In this document: one piece after another, positions 50,324 to 59,836 of the stretch
Layout: every line of letters begins with the position of its first letter
Numbering within the stretch: the stretch's first letter is position 1
DNA from: Altererythrobacter ishigakiensis
GTDB taxonomy: Bacteria > Pseudomonadota > Alphaproteobacteria > Sphingomonadales > Sphingomonadaceae
DNA: 64,000 nt
NCBI RefSeq assembly: GCF_001663155.1
Contig: NZ_CP015963.1
Coordinates: 1,884,001 to 1,948,000 of the forward strand
Reading direction: 5' to 3'
The notes under the pieces: model-generated
Told to the model about the DNA's origin: nothing
What the model saw: the letters and a program-made list of their open reading frames with translations, nothing else
Database searches by the model: none
Position numbers and translations under genes: made by a program

Positions 50324-51271
50324 TCAGCTGGCGCCGATCTCCAGAAAACGTTCTTCACGCATTTTGCGGATTTCGTCTTTGGACTTCTTCGAAAGCTTCT
50401 CGATCTCTTCCGCAATCGCGTTGCCAAGGCTCCGGGCCATCGCTTCGGGCGCGCGATGCGCTCCACCGACTGGTTCTTTAACGATCCGGTCGATCACTTT
50501 GAGCTTCTTCAGATGTTGCGCAGTCACGCGCATCGCCTCAGCCGCGTCCGGCGCTTTCTCAGCGGTACGCCACAGGATCGAGGCACACCCCTCTGGTGAA
50601 ATGACGGAGTAAACCGCATGCTCAAGCATCAGAACGCGTTCTGCGGTTGCCAACGCGACTGCACCGCCCGATCCTCCCTCCCCAACTATGGTTGCAACCA
50701 TCGGGGTCGGCAGGGCAAGACAAGCTTCAGTCGAACGTGCAATCGCCTCCGCCTGACCGCGCTCTTCAGCTTCAACTCCGGGAAAAGCGCCTGAAGTGTC
50801 CACCAGTGTGACCACGGGCAGATCAAACCGACCCGCCAATTCCATCAAACGAACAGCTTTGCGATAGCCCTCCGGTTTACCCATGCCGAAGTTGTGTTTG
50901 AGGCGGCTTTCCGTGTCGTGTCCCTTTTCATGACCGATCAAGACAACGCGTTTGCCCTTTAACTTGGCGAATCCACCCAGAATTGCTTCGTCATTTCCAT
51001 AGTATCTGTCGCCGCCCAGCGGCACGAACTCATCAAAGGCATGTTTTACATAGTCCCGGAAATGGGGGCGTTGCGGATGCCGCGCAACCTGTGTCTTTTG
51101 CCACGGCGTGAGCGATGCATATGTGCTGGCCAGAAGGTCACGGCTTTTCTGCTCGAGCCGCTTCAGTTCACCCCCAATGTCAACGTCATCGCCTTCCGCT
51201 GCGGCCCGCAACTCTGCGATACGCTCTTCCAACTTGGAAATAGGCTTCTCGAATTCGAGATATGAAATCAT
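50324..51271 (-). CDS. accA: Acetyl-CoA carboxylase carboxyltransferase subunit alpha
   Basis: A 315-residue subunit that, with AccD, moves the carboxyl group from biotin to acetyl-CoA, the first step of fatty-acid synthesis. Start MISYLEFEKPISKLEERIAE; core VVTLVDTSGAFPGVEAEERG and ATIVGEGGSGGAVALATAER. Length is normal. It follows xerD after 15 bases, probably in one transcript. Confidence 0.97.
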   Translation of the reverse strand: MISYLEFEKPISKLEERIAELRAAAEGDDVDIGGELKRLEQKSRDLLASTYASLTPWQKTQVARHPQRPHFRDYVKHAFDEFVPLGGDRYYGNDEAILGGFAKLKGKRVVLIGHEKGHDTESRLKHNFGMGKPEGYRKAVRLMELAGRFDLPVVTLVDTSGAFPGVEAEERGQAEAIARSTEACLALPTPMVATIVGEGGSGGAVALATAERVLMLEHAVYSVISPEGCASILWRTAEKAPDAAEAMRVTAQHLKKLKVIDRIVKEPVGGAHRAPEAMARSLGNAIAEEIEKLSKKSKDEIRKMREERFLEIGAS

Positions 51272-51286
51272 TCCGCTGCGCTAGTC

Positions 51287-52171
51287 TTATGTTGCGTTTC
51301 GGGCAAGGGGATGTCGCGCATTTACAAGCGCAACCAGACGCGCGGCATCGACATGTGTATAGATTTGTGTTGTGGAAATGTCGGCATGACCAAGAAGAGT
51401 CTGCAGCACGCGCAGATCAGCCCCACCTTCCAGCAAATGCGTCGCGAATGCGTGCCGCAACACGTGTGGGCTGATCAAACCGGGGTCAATGTCGGCTCGC
51501 GCAGCCAACTCTTTCAGCACCTGATAGAGGCGTATGCGGGTCAGATGATTGCGTCGCGACGGAAACAGAAAACGTGATTTAGCGTCTTTACCAATACTGC
51601 GAACCTCCAGCCAGCTAGCCAATGCCTGACGGGCACGCTCGCTAACCGGAACGATGCGGGCCTGCCCGCCTTTCCCCATCACAGTGATCATCGGAGCATC
51701 TCGCGGGACCGCAGAAACAGGCAGTGAGACCAGTTCACTTGCCCGCAAACCAGACCCGTAGAGCAATTCGAGAAGGGCTAATTGTCGAACAGCGGCAGAT
51801 TTCTTGCTTTCAGCTTCCATCTCTGCGCGCTCGAAGAGCCTGTCAATTTCTTCGTGACTAAGAACCTTGGGCAATGGCCGACGTGTGCGCGGCTTAGGCA
51901 ATGCTGGTGACGGATCGTCACTCCGCCAACCCTCATCTACGGCAAAACCGAAAAACTGGCGCAACGCCGAAGTCTTCCGGGCGACTGTCGATGGGGCAAG
52001 TCCCGACCAGACCGCAGCCAACTTTTGGACATCTTCACGCGAAGCCTTGGCAAGATCGCCAATTAGCGCCTCCACTCCTTCGAGATCCCTGCGATATGCG
52101 CTTAACGTGTTGGCTGCTGCGCCTCTCTCGGCTGCGAGCATATCGAGAAATGCTTCGCTTGCCGCGCTCAT
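51287..52171 (-). CDS. xerD: Tyrosine recombinase XerD
   Basis: A 294-residue recombinase resolving chromosome dimers at dif with XerC and FtsK. Catalytic residues are all visible: R143 (GSGLRASEL), K167 (MGKGGQ), H236 and R239 (HVLRHAFATHLL), H262 (LLGHADISTTQ) and Y271 (IYTHV). The N-terminal SAM-like DNA-binding domain covers about 1-90. The gene begins one base after the stop of the large secreted protein. Confidence 0.94.
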   Translation of the reverse strand: MSAASEAFLDMLAAERGAAANTLSAYRRDLEGVEALIGDLAKASREDVQKLAAVWSGLAPSTVARKTSALRQFFGFAVDEGWRSDDPSPALPKPRTRRPLPKVLSHEEIDRLFERAEMEAESKKSAAVRQLALLELLYGSGLRASELVSLPVSAVPRDAPMITVMGKGGQARIVPVSERARQALASWLEVRSIGKDAKSRFLFPSRRNHLTRIRLYQVLKELAARADIDPGLISPHVLRHAFATHLLEGGADLRVLQTLLGHADISTTQIYTHVDAARLVALVNARHPLARNAT

Positions 52172-52172
52172 G

Positions 52173-54032
52173 TCACCCGCGTGCCATAGCCTCTGCCGCG
52201 ATCATGCGTGCCTCAGCATTGAGCCCCACGCGGCGCAACGCAGAAACTATGTGATAGAGATGGCGCGGCGTCATTCTGTCCCATCCTTCTCCTTGCATAC
52301 CGAGCCCCGCAAGCAGCGCCACAAGTGTAGCATTGTTGACATCCGCTGCCTGACTGATTGCACGGGACCAGCGACTTTCACGTGTGAGATCTGCTCCAGT
52401 GCGTGTGGTGAAGTCGCTGAGATCATTGGCTGAAATACGGTCAAGGCCTGCAAGTCCTGCCAGCAAGAGCGCGGAGCGCCGTTTGTTTGCGCTGCCATCC
52501 TCATCGATGAATCCATCGATTGCTTCACGCGGTTCCATGCGCCCCTCACCCTGCCTCGCCAGCGCCACAAGAGCCCATCCGGCGCTGCCTGGCTCAACAA
52601 TCTGCGCCCATGTGGCCGCATCTCTGTCGAGACCTGCAGCCAACATAGATGCGAGCAAAGCGGGCGCTTGATCTGCCAAGTCTGGGGATGCCGGAACACG
52701 GGCCGCCGCAAAAGCTGTCATTACATAACGCCCATAATCGGGAGAATCCTCATTTTCCCAGATCGATTGTAGTGCACTTACCCGCTCGCTGGCAGAAGCT
52801 CCCACGTATGCCTCACGCAAGAGTGTCGCCCGATCAGCCGATGGGCCGCTGATATTCTCATCAGCATAAATCTGGCTGTAGAGATCGACGATCGCCCGTG
52901 CGGAGAAGATTCCTTCTCGCGCAGCACGATCCGCGCCTATAGCGCGCTGCTGCAATGATAATGTTGGCGTCGAAGCCCATATACGTTCGTAATAGGGTTC
53001 AACCTCACTGCGCAGGCTTTCCGGGATTTCCTCACCTACCGCGTTTGCGATCGCGAAACGCCAGGGATTGATCTCGTTAACCCCGTCCCACTCGACATCC
53101 ACCGCCCTACGACCTCGTCCTGCAGCACCCGCGAGGCGCTGCGCCAGCAGAATGTCTATCTCTGGTGCGATTTCGTCTCGTAGTGCCCGATCTAGCTGTC
53201 GACCACCCAACACCGCCTCACCGGCATAGGAGTTGCAGATCGCGCCAAGCATACGCCATTGCGCATCATCGCGAGCCGATGCGCGGAGCCGAACGATCGG
53301 ACAAGCTCCAATCAGATCTGTCGTTGCAATATACGCTTCGAGACCAGCATCGACCAAGCTGCTGTCCCAGTTCCCGGTGTCAATGTCCTGTAGCAGAGCC
53401 CGCGCAGCACGATATTCGCCCATCTTGTTAAGCGCCTTCGCCCGCAGCTCTGCAAACTCGACCGGGCTCATGCCTGCAGGCGCCTCAAGACGGCTCGCTA
53501 AAGCGCGGCGAAGCAGAATATGGCCCCAGCGCGATACGATTGGGCGCTCAAGACCACGCAGTGCCGCCTCCACCAGTGAGGAAGGCTGCTTGGCAAGCGA
53601 GCCTGAGGGAAAACCTCCCTCTTGCGACGATATTACGCCGACACGTGTCATGGCACGTCGGGCAGCGGGCGGAATATCGTAGCTGGGACTGAGCCCTAAA
53701 AGATCATCTAGTTCGTCCGGAGACAGTTGTTCGAGTTCGTCCAGTGTCGGGATCGAGGAGAAATCGAACTGAGCCAGATCATTCAGTGGGTCACCTGTGT
53801 TCGGCAAAGCTTGGAAAGCCGGCGCGTCAGGCGAAGCCTGCGCCGTGCTCTGGCCCGATTGAGGGGGCACCGGAGTCGCCGGCGAGGCAGGGGTTGGACT
53901 TGGTGGTGGCGCCGGTGCAGGATCGTCGAAACCTGGTGGCAACAGCGATTCTGGCGCATCTTGAGCGGCAACAAAGCTCGCGCTCAACGCGACGGCGGCG
54001 ACCCCCGCGCTTGCCCATTTCCAGCGTGCCAT
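52173..54032 (-). CDS. Large exported alpha-helical protein of unknown function
   Basis: A 619-residue protein with a signal peptide (SAGVAAVALSASFVAAQ, cleavage near residue 23), a proline-rich linker at about 35-65 (PAPAPPPSPTPASPATPVPP), a DELEQLSPDELDDLLGL segment, and then about 450 residues of helix pairs resembling TPR/Sel1-type solenoid repeats, though no exact repeat consensus is seen. Similar genes sit beside xerD and opposite aroK in other sphingomonads and are sometimes labelled antifreeze-like from the Pro/Ala linker only. I do not assign a function. The start shares one base with the stop of the small membrane-protein gene (TAATG). Confidence 0.75.
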   Translation of the reverse strand: MARWKWASAGVAAVALSASFVAAQDAPESLLPPGFDDPAPAPPPSPTPASPATPVPPQSGQSTAQASPDAPAFQALPNTGDPLNDLAQFDFSSIPTLDELEQLSPDELDDLLGLSPSYDIPPAARRAMTRVGVISSQEGGFPSGSLAKQPSSLVEAALRGLERPIVSRWGHILLRRALASRLEAPAGMSPVEFAELRAKALNKMGEYRAARALLQDIDTGNWDSSLVDAGLEAYIATTDLIGACPIVRLRASARDDAQWRMLGAICNSYAGEAVLGGRQLDRALRDEIAPEIDILLAQRLAGAAGRGRRAVDVEWDGVNEINPWRFAIANAVGEEIPESLRSEVEPYYERIWASTPTLSLQQRAIGADRAAREGIFSARAIVDLYSQIYADENISGPSADRATLLREAYVGASASERVSALQSIWENEDSPDYGRYVMTAFAAARVPASPDLADQAPALLASMLAAGLDRDAATWAQIVEPGSAGWALVALARQGEGRMEPREAIDGFIDEDGSANKRRSALLLAGLAGLDRISANDLSDFTTRTGADLTRESRWSRAISQAADVNNATLVALLAGLGMQGEGWDRMTPRHLYHIVSALRRVGLNAEARMIAAEAMARG

Positions 54033-54202
54033 TACTCTGCGTTCTCCGGAACTGCGATTTCTTGCGAAATTGGATGCAAGGCTTCTTCGCCCCCATCAAT
54101 CCAAGCTAAAAAAAGAACAAGCAGAATCGAACCGAACCAGATCAACTTGCGGTTAGTAACGTTGGGCAGAATTCGCCCTCCATTTCGGCCATTCTCATCC
54201 AT
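54032..54202 (-). CDS. Small single-span membrane protein
   Basis: A 56-residue protein (MDENGRNGGRILPNVTNRKL start) with one membrane helix, WFGSILLVLFLAW, at about 22-34, and an acidic tail. No family was recognised. It overlaps the next gene by one base (TAATG), so the two are probably coupled; a membrane partner for the large exported protein is possible. An ATG at 54232 would add ten residues; neither start has a clear ribosome site. Divergent from aroK. Confidence 0.6.
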   Translation of the reverse strand: MDENGRNGGRILPNVTNRKLIWFGSILLVLFLAWIDGGEEALHPISQEIAVPENAE

Positions 54203-54270
54203 AGAAAGAATTGTGCTGCGCCTACTTGCCATATTGCATGGCCGATAGCCGATCTATAGGCCGCACTGCA

Positions 54271-54840
54271 ATGACTGAAGAACATCCAGCCCTCAGTGAA
54301 GATCAAATCGTGTCGATCGCGGCAAGACTGGACCGTCCTTTAGTCCCGGTTGGTCTGATGGGAGCGGGCAAGTCTACAATCGGCAGAAGGCTCGCAGACG
54401 TGCTGGGACGTGATTTCATCGATGCAGACGATGCAATCGAAGAAGCCGCTCAGAGAAGCATTGCCGAGATTTTTGAGGATTTTGGCGAGGAACATTTTCG
54501 TGACGGCGAGCGTCGCGTCATTGCTCGTTTAATCGAGGAGCATGACGGGGTAATTGCAACCGGCGGAGGGGCATTCGTCAACGATGAAACGCGCGCGCTA
54601 ATATTGGAGAATGCGATCGCGATCTGGATCGATTGCGACATCGACACGCTGGTTGAACGGACATCGCGTAAGAATACGCGCCCATTGCTCAAGACCGGGG
54701 ACCCGCATGAGATACTCTCGCAGCTCTACCAAGAGCGCAAACGTTTCTATTCGCAAGCCCAGATTCATGTCATGAGCGATGCCGGACCGCATAATTATAC
54801 CGTCAGCAAGATTCTGGAGGCGTTGGACAAATGGCTGTGA
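54271..54840 (+). CDS. aroK: Shikimate kinase
   Basis: A 189-residue kinase forming shikimate 3-phosphate for aromatic amino acids. P-loop GLMGAGKST at 28-36, then DFIDADDAIEEAAQ, the GGG motif in VIATGGGAFVNDE and RPLLKTGDP. ATG 54271 was chosen; the frame extends to 54211 without family similarity. Overlaps aroB by 10 bases. Confidence 0.94.
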   Translation: MTEEHPALSEDQIVSIAARLDRPLVPVGLMGAGKSTIGRRLADVLGRDFIDADDAIEEAAQRSIAEIFEDFGEEHFRDGERRVIARLIEEHDGVIATGGGAFVNDETRALILENAIAIWIDCDIDTLVERTSRKNTRPLLKTGDPHEILSQLYQERKRFYSQAQIHVMSDAGPHNYTVSKILEALDKWL

Positions 54841-55940
54841 TCCCGGTCGAACTGGCAGGCCGAAGCTATGAGGTCCTGGTCGCGCGTGACTTGCTCGACC
54901 AGACAGCGCAGCACGCTCAGGCATTCCTTCGCAAGGCAGTGATACCCGTTGTCGCAGATGCCAATGCGAAAACGCATCATGGGGCGCGGCTGGAACAGGC
55001 TTTGGCCAAAGACGGTCGAACCATCGCTTGGTTTACTGTTGCATCTGGCGAAGCGTCGAAAAGCTGGCAGGGCTTGCAAGAACTGACTGACTGGCTTCTC
55101 GCACAAGGTGTGGAACGCGGCGATCATGTATTTGCCCTAGGCGGAGGCGTCGTCGGCGATCTCACCGGATTCGCCTGCGCAATCTTAAAGCGAGGCTGCG
55201 GCTTTGTGCAGATTCCGACCACTTTGCTTGCTCAGGTCGATAGCTCTGTTGGCGGCAAGACAGCGATCAACACCGTTGCTGGCAAGAACCTGATCGGAGC
55301 CTTTCATCAACCGTCGCTAGTACTGGCCGATCTGACAGCACTCGACACATTACCTCATCGCGAAATGCGTGCCGGTTACGCAGAAGTTATCAAATACGGA
55401 ATTCTTGGTGATCGAGCATTTTTTGACTGGCTCGTCGAAAATGGCGCGCGAGTTCTCGCGCGCGATCCTGAAGCGCTTGAGCATGCGGTTGCGACCAGCG
55501 TTGCCGCCAAGGCCCGCATAGTCGCGGAGGACGAGCGCGAATTGAGCGGAACGCGTGCCTTGCTCAATCTGGGTCATACGTTTGGCCACGCGCTTGAGGC
55601 GGAAACGGGTTTCTCGGATCGTCTGCTGCATGGCGAAGGCGTCGCGCTGGGCATGGTGCTGGCTGCGCGCTATTCGGCCCGACGCGGTGACCTCAGTGCA
55701 GACGATGCTGAGCTGGTAGCGCGGGCCATCGCGGCATCCGGCCTCCCCTCAGAAGTTTCGCAACTGGGTCTCGATTGCGACGGTAGAAGACTCGCCAATC
55801 ACATGATGCACGATAAGAAGATGGATTCGGGGACTTTGCCATTCCTTCTGTTGCGCAGCATCGGCGCAGCATATTTGGCCAGGGACGTCGATCTGGATGA
55901 TATATCCAGTTTCCTCGACGGAGAACTGAAACAAAGCTAA
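54831..55940 (+). CDS. aroB: 3-dehydroquinate synthase
   Basis: A 369-residue NAD- and metal-dependent cyclase of the shikimate pathway. Motifs: FALGGGVVGDLTGFACAI, PTTLLAQVDSSVGGKTAIN, AGYAEVIKYGIL and LNLGHTFGHALEAETGF with its metal-binding histidines. Translation is likely coupled to aroK through the overlap. The two enzymes act at separated steps of the same pathway. Confidence 0.97.
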   Translation: MAVIPVELAGRSYEVLVARDLLDQTAQHAQAFLRKAVIPVVADANAKTHHGARLEQALAKDGRTIAWFTVASGEASKSWQGLQELTDWLLAQGVERGDHVFALGGGVVGDLTGFACAILKRGCGFVQIPTTLLAQVDSSVGGKTAINTVAGKNLIGAFHQPSLVLADLTALDTLPHREMRAGYAEVIKYGILGDRAFFDWLVENGARVLARDPEALEHAVATSVAAKARIVAEDERELSGTRALLNLGHTFGHALEAETGFSDRLLHGEGVALGMVLAARYSARRGDLSADDAELVARAIAASGLPSEVSQLGLDCDGRRLANHMMHDKKMDSGTLPFLLLRSIGAAYLARDVDLDDISSFLDGELKQS

Positions 55941-55983
55941 ATCGCTGCAAAAATACTTTGCGCAGACATGAGGGGGGTTCTGC

Positions 55984-57384
55984 ATGAGCGTTGCCGAAGC
56001 AACACCTGATCTCGATTTCGACTGGGACGACAAGAGCTTTCTGGGGCATCCAAAGGGGCTTGGCTATCTCGCCTTTACCGAGGCGTGGGAAAGATTCAGT
56101 TTTTACGGGATGCAAGCACTTCTGGTGCTTTACATGGTCAATTTTCTGCTGCTGCCGGGCAATGTTGAGCAAGTGGCAGGGATTGAACATCTCCGCGCGC
56201 TCTATGGCGGTCTGGAAGGACAAGCCTTTGCCAGTGCAATCTTCGGAACCTATGCCGCAACGGTTTATCTGACGCCTATCTTTGGTGGCCTGCTGGCTGA
56301 CCGGGTTCTGGGCAAGCGACGGACAGTTCTGCTTGGCGCAATCACAATGGCCCTGGGCCATTTTCTGATGGCGTTCAACGTCACCTTCCTGTTCGCGCTG
56401 CTGTGTCTGATCCTGGGTTCAGGCATGTTCAAAGGTAATATCTCAAGTCAGGTCGGCAACCTTTATAAGCCAGAGGATTTGCGCCGCGCAGATGCATTTC
56501 AGATCTTCTATCTGGGTATCAACGCAGGGGTGATCGCAAGCCCGCTCGTGGTTGGTACCCTCGGGGAAACCATGGGCTGGCATTGGGGATTTGGAGCAGC
56601 AGGTGTTGGCATGCTGATTGGCCTTGTGATCTATGTTGCAGGTCAGAAGCATCTGCCCAAAGAGCACTTTGACGTCGCAGCGAAGACCGCAAATGCGACG
56701 CAGGACCCGATGTCGCGCCAGGACTGGCTCGCAACTATCGCGCTACTGCTGTTAATCCCCGTTTTGGCGGTGGCAATCGTACCCAATAACCAGATATTCA
56801 ACGCCTATCTTGTTTGGGGCGACCAGCAATTTGCACTTTATTGGGGTGAGGATAAGCTGCCTACGACATGGCTGATAACCCTCGACGCAGTCGTTTCGGT
56901 CAGCTTCCTTGCCGGTGTTGCAGCGTTCTATCGCTGGTGGAAGACCAAGTGGGAAGAGCCAGATGAACTCAGTAAGATCATCATCGGATCACTATTTTCT
57001 ATTGGAGGAATGGCATGCCTTTACATGGCAGCCGCAACGACTCCGGTTGATGAGAAAATTGGTTTGTTCTGGCCGGTAATGTTTCACATCGTGAACTCAA
57101 TTGGCTTCGCACACATGTTGCCTGTCAGCCTCGCGCTATTTGCGCGTCTCGCTCCCAAACAGATCTCAGGCACGGTTATCGGACTTTACTTCCTGGCGTT
57201 TTTCGCTGGAAACTCGCTGGTCGGATATGTCGGTGGCTGGTTTGAAACAATGCCCGTAACCCAATTCTGGTTAGTTCATATGGGCTTCGCCGCCGCGGCT
57301 GGCATTGTGTTCTTGCTCTTCAAGTTGCTGTTGGCACCGCGTCTGATGCATAGCGCAGAACCGGAGGATGTCGCGCTAGCATGA
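55984..57384 (+). CDS. POT-family proton-coupled oligopeptide transporter
   Basis: A 466-residue inner-membrane carrier with 12-14 helices. The POT proton-coupling motif is FTEAWERFSFYGMQALLVLY near residues 29-48 (ExxERFxYYG type), and the second signature FQIFYLGINAGVIASPLVVG follows. It takes up di- and tripeptides with protons. A GAGGGGGG sequence precedes the ATG. The stop overlaps the cyclase start (ATGA). Confidence 0.9.
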   Translation: MSVAEATPDLDFDWDDKSFLGHPKGLGYLAFTEAWERFSFYGMQALLVLYMVNFLLLPGNVEQVAGIEHLRALYGGLEGQAFASAIFGTYAATVYLTPIFGGLLADRVLGKRRTVLLGAITMALGHFLMAFNVTFLFALLCLILGSGMFKGNISSQVGNLYKPEDLRRADAFQIFYLGINAGVIASPLVVGTLGETMGWHWGFGAAGVGMLIGLVIYVAGQKHLPKEHFDVAAKTANATQDPMSRQDWLATIALLLLIPVLAVAIVPNNQIFNAYLVWGDQQFALYWGEDKLPTTWLITLDAVVSVSFLAGVAAFYRWWKTKWEEPDELSKIIIGSLFSIGGMACLYMAAATTPVDEKIGLFWPVMFHIVNSIGFAHMLPVSLALFARLAPKQISGTVIGLYFLAFFAGNSLVGYVGGWFETMPVTQFWLVHMGFAAAAGIVFLLFKLLLAPRLMHSAEPEDVALA

Positions 57385-58151
57385 CTCGGTTCATCGATCT
57401 TTCGATTCCGATCACCAATGATGTGATCTCCGATCCAGAAGTGATGCGGCCCAAGATCACGTACATGACCCACGAGAGCACGTGGGAGCAGATCGCGATG
57501 TTCTTTCCGGGGCTGGAAAAGGACGATTTGCCTGACGGTGAAGGATGGGCGGTCGAGATGCTTGAGCTATCGACGCATAACGGCACACATATGGACGCGC
57601 CGTGGCATTACCATTCGACAACAGATGATGGTGCCTCCCCCGCGCCCAGCATCGACGAAGCACCACTAGACCGGTTCTTCAGGCCAGGCGTGAAGCTGGA
57701 CTTCAGTCATTTGCCGCATGGCCATGTCGTGAGCGCGGCAGAGTTGGAAGAGGCGTTCAAGAACGTCGGGTACGATCTGCAGCCGCTGGATATCGTGCTG
57801 ATCCAATCCGGCGCCGAATACGGCACGAAGAATTTCACGGATCAAGGTGTAGGTCTCGGCGCGGAAGCCACGTTGTGGCTGACCGAGCGCGGCGTGGAGG
57901 TGGTCGGCACGGACGCGTGGAGCTGGGACGCGCCCTTCAGCCATACGGCGAAACGTTGGGCGGAAACGAAGGACCCCTCAATTATCTGGGAAGGTCACAA
58001 AGCCGGACGCATCCGACCCTACTACCAGATCGAGAAGCTGACCAACCTCTCTGCGCTGCCCAACCACGGCTTCATGTTCAGCTGCTTCCCAGTGAAAATC
58101 GAACGGGCGAGTGCGGGCTGGATCAGAGCGGTTGCAATTATCGAGGACTAA
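57381..58151 (+). CDS. Cyclase-family metal-dependent hydrolase (kynurenine formamidase-like)
   Basis: A 256-residue enzyme of the cyclase/KynB family. The metal motif is LSTHNGTHMDAPWHYHS (HxGTHxDxPxH) near residues 61-77, and a further VVGTDAWSWD segment lies near 174. Members hydrolyse N-formylkynurenine, isatin or related amides. It lies between a peptide carrier and an enoyl-CoA hydratase in one overlapping run, so a catabolic function is likely, but the substrate is not fixed. Confidence 0.82.
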   Translation: MTRFIDLSIPITNDVISDPEVMRPKITYMTHESTWEQIAMFFPGLEKDDLPDGEGWAVEMLELSTHNGTHMDAPWHYHSTTDDGASPAPSIDEAPLDRFFRPGVKLDFSHLPHGHVVSAAELEEAFKNVGYDLQPLDIVLIQSGAEYGTKNFTDQGVGLGAEATLWLTERGVEVVGTDAWSWDAPFSHTAKRWAETKDPSIIWEGHKAGRIRPYYQIEKLTNLSALPNHGFMFSCFPVKIERASAGWIRAVAIIED

Positions 58152-58153
58152 TA

Positions 58154-58942
58154 ATGGCAGAGCATGAGTTCTTCCGGATTGAGCGCAACGGTGCCGTGAC
58201 GAGCGTTTCAATCAACAGGCCCGAAAAACGCAATGCTTTAACGCCGGAGATGCTGGTTTCGCTGAAGCACATCGCTGAAAGTTTTCGCGAGGGTACCGAA
58301 ACTCGCGCGGTCATTTTTCGCAGCGATTATTCAGATTTCAGCGTCGGTGCTGACATCTCGCGAATGGATGGCGCCCCGCCTTCGATTGAACTCTTGCGGC
58401 GGTCGGCTGAGAATGGTGCGCTGCTAATTCGCGCGATAAAAGAGATTCATCAGCCGACGCTCTGTCTTGTTCGCGGTGTCGCAACCGGCGGTGGTGCCTG
58501 CATTCCATCTGCGTGCGATTTTCGCTTTGGTACGCCCGATAGCCGCATCGGCTATGGCGAGGTAAAGCTGGGTATCAACCTCATGTGGCGCGCCCTGCCC
58601 CTCACAATTCAGGCTGTTGGCCTTTCGCGCGCCAAGCAAATGGTCATGACGGGCGAATTGTTCGACGCGGAAACCATGAGCGATTGGGGCTTCCTTGACG
58701 AGATTGTCGACCCAAAGGTCGCTGATGACCATGTCATGGCGGAGGCGCAGAAGTATGCTGCATTGCCGCCGATCGCAGTCCAGATGATAAAGCGCAGCGC
58801 AAACGCATACGCTGGCGCGCTCGATCAGGCGGTGATGCATGCCGATAGTGACCAATGGCTGCTCGCCACGCAGACTGCTGATTTCAAAGAGGGTGTCGCC
58901 GCCTTTCGCGAGCGGCGTGGTCCGAAGTTTCAAGGCAACTGA
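58154..58942 (+). CDS. Enoyl-CoA hydratase/isomerase
   Basis: A 262-residue crotonase-fold protein. Start MAEHEFFRIERNGAVTSVSI at ATG 58154, 2 bases after the cyclase stop. Oxyanion-hole segments: DFSVGADISRMDG near 59-71 and RGVATGGGACIPSACDFRFG near 99-118. The first catalytic glutamate of true hydratases lies in the second region; here GGGACIP occupies it, so activity may differ (isomerase, hydrolase or other). Last gene of the POT-cyclase run, with a GNAT gene 41 bases on. Confidence 0.85.
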   Translation: MAEHEFFRIERNGAVTSVSINRPEKRNALTPEMLVSLKHIAESFREGTETRAVIFRSDYSDFSVGADISRMDGAPPSIELLRRSAENGALLIRAIKEIHQPTLCLVRGVATGGGACIPSACDFRFGTPDSRIGYGEVKLGINLMWRALPLTIQAVGLSRAKQMVMTGELFDAETMSDWGFLDEIVDPKVADDHVMAEAQKYAALPPIAVQMIKRSANAYAGALDQAVMHADSDQWLLATQTADFKEGVAAFRERRGPKFQGN

Positions 58943-58983
58943 AGCGCAAGCTGGCTGAGGTTGGTGAACATAGGAAAGTAAGA

Positions 58984-59445
58984 ATGCGGGTCGAACGAGT
59001 TTCATTGGCAGACAGTCAAGTTAGTGATCTGCTCGAAGCGCATCAGCGCAACATGTATGAGATCTCACCCCCGGGAACCTCGTTCGCTTTGGATCTGTCG
59101 GGGCTCTCAGGCCCGACCATTTCGCTGTTTGGGGCCTGGGAAGGCGACACTCTCATCGCCGTCGGTGCGATCAATCGACTGTCAGAGAAACAGGCCGAGA
59201 TCAAATCCATGCGCACCCATGCCGAGCATTTGGGGAAAGGAGCAGCGCAGGCTGTTCTCAATCTTATCCTTGAGACCGCCAGAACTGATGGCGTTGAGCG
59301 GATCAGCCTTGAGACCGGCACCAGTGAAGACTTCATGCCTGCGGTGAAGCTCTATCTGAAGAATGGATTTGAACCGGGCGAGGCGTTTGCTGGGTATGCG
59401 AACGGTCCGCACAACCAGTGTTATCATCTCGACTTTGCGCTTTAG
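58984..59445 (+). CDS. GNAT-family N-acetyltransferase
   Basis: A 153-residue acetyltransferase. The acetyl-CoA loop is HAEHLGKGAAQAVLNLILET near residues 78-97, followed by SLETGTSEDFMPAVKLYLKN and GF, the usual C-terminal half. It resembles the PhnO/YsnE-like group. Target unknown. Confidence 0.85.
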   Translation: MRVERVSLADSQVSDLLEAHQRNMYEISPPGTSFALDLSGLSGPTISLFGAWEGDTLIAVGAINRLSEKQAEIKSMRTHAEHLGKGAAQAVLNLILETARTDGVERISLETGTSEDFMPAVKLYLKNGFEPGEAFAGYANGPHNQCYHLDFAL

Positions 59446-59464
59446 TCGCGGATCGCAATAGGGA

Positions 59465-59836
59465 TCAAAACAACCGCGACCCATTGGGAACTTTTACGTC
59501 GGGCGCGAATAGGACCACCTCCCCAGCCTCGTCAGCAAAGCCCAATGTCAGCACTTCGGACATGGCCGGGCCAATCTGACGCGGCGGGAAATTGACCACC
59601 GCGGCCACTTGGCGTCCGGGCAGCTCGTCGATGTGATAATTTACCACGATCTGTGCGCAGCTCTTCTTTTCACCGATTGCCGGACCGAAATCGATCCGCA
59701 GCTTGTAAGATGGCTTGCGCGCCTCCGGAAACTCCTCGACTGCAACAATTGTCCCGATGCGGATGTCGGCCTTGAGAAAATCCTCAAAGCCGATTCGGTC
59801 AGCTGCTGGCGCAGTGGGATCGTGCGTAAGATGCAC
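59465..59836 (-). CDS. csaA: CsaA-type tRNA-binding/chaperone protein
   Basis: A 123-residue OB-fold protein of the tRNA-binding domain family: DFLKADIRIGTIVAVEEFPE, SYKLRIDFGPAIGEKKS, VAAVVNFPPRQIGPAMSEVL and KVPNGSRLF at the end, all CsaA marks. CsaA has been linked to export chaperone activity and binds RNA. GTG start sharing one base with the pccA stop (TAGTG). Confidence 0.9.
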   Translation of the reverse strand: MHLTHDPTAPAADRIGFEDFLKADIRIGTIVAVEEFPEARKPSYKLRIDFGPAIGEKKSCAQIVVNYHIDELPGRQVAAVVNFPPRQIGPAMSEVLTLGFADEAGEVVLFAPDVKVPNGSRLF

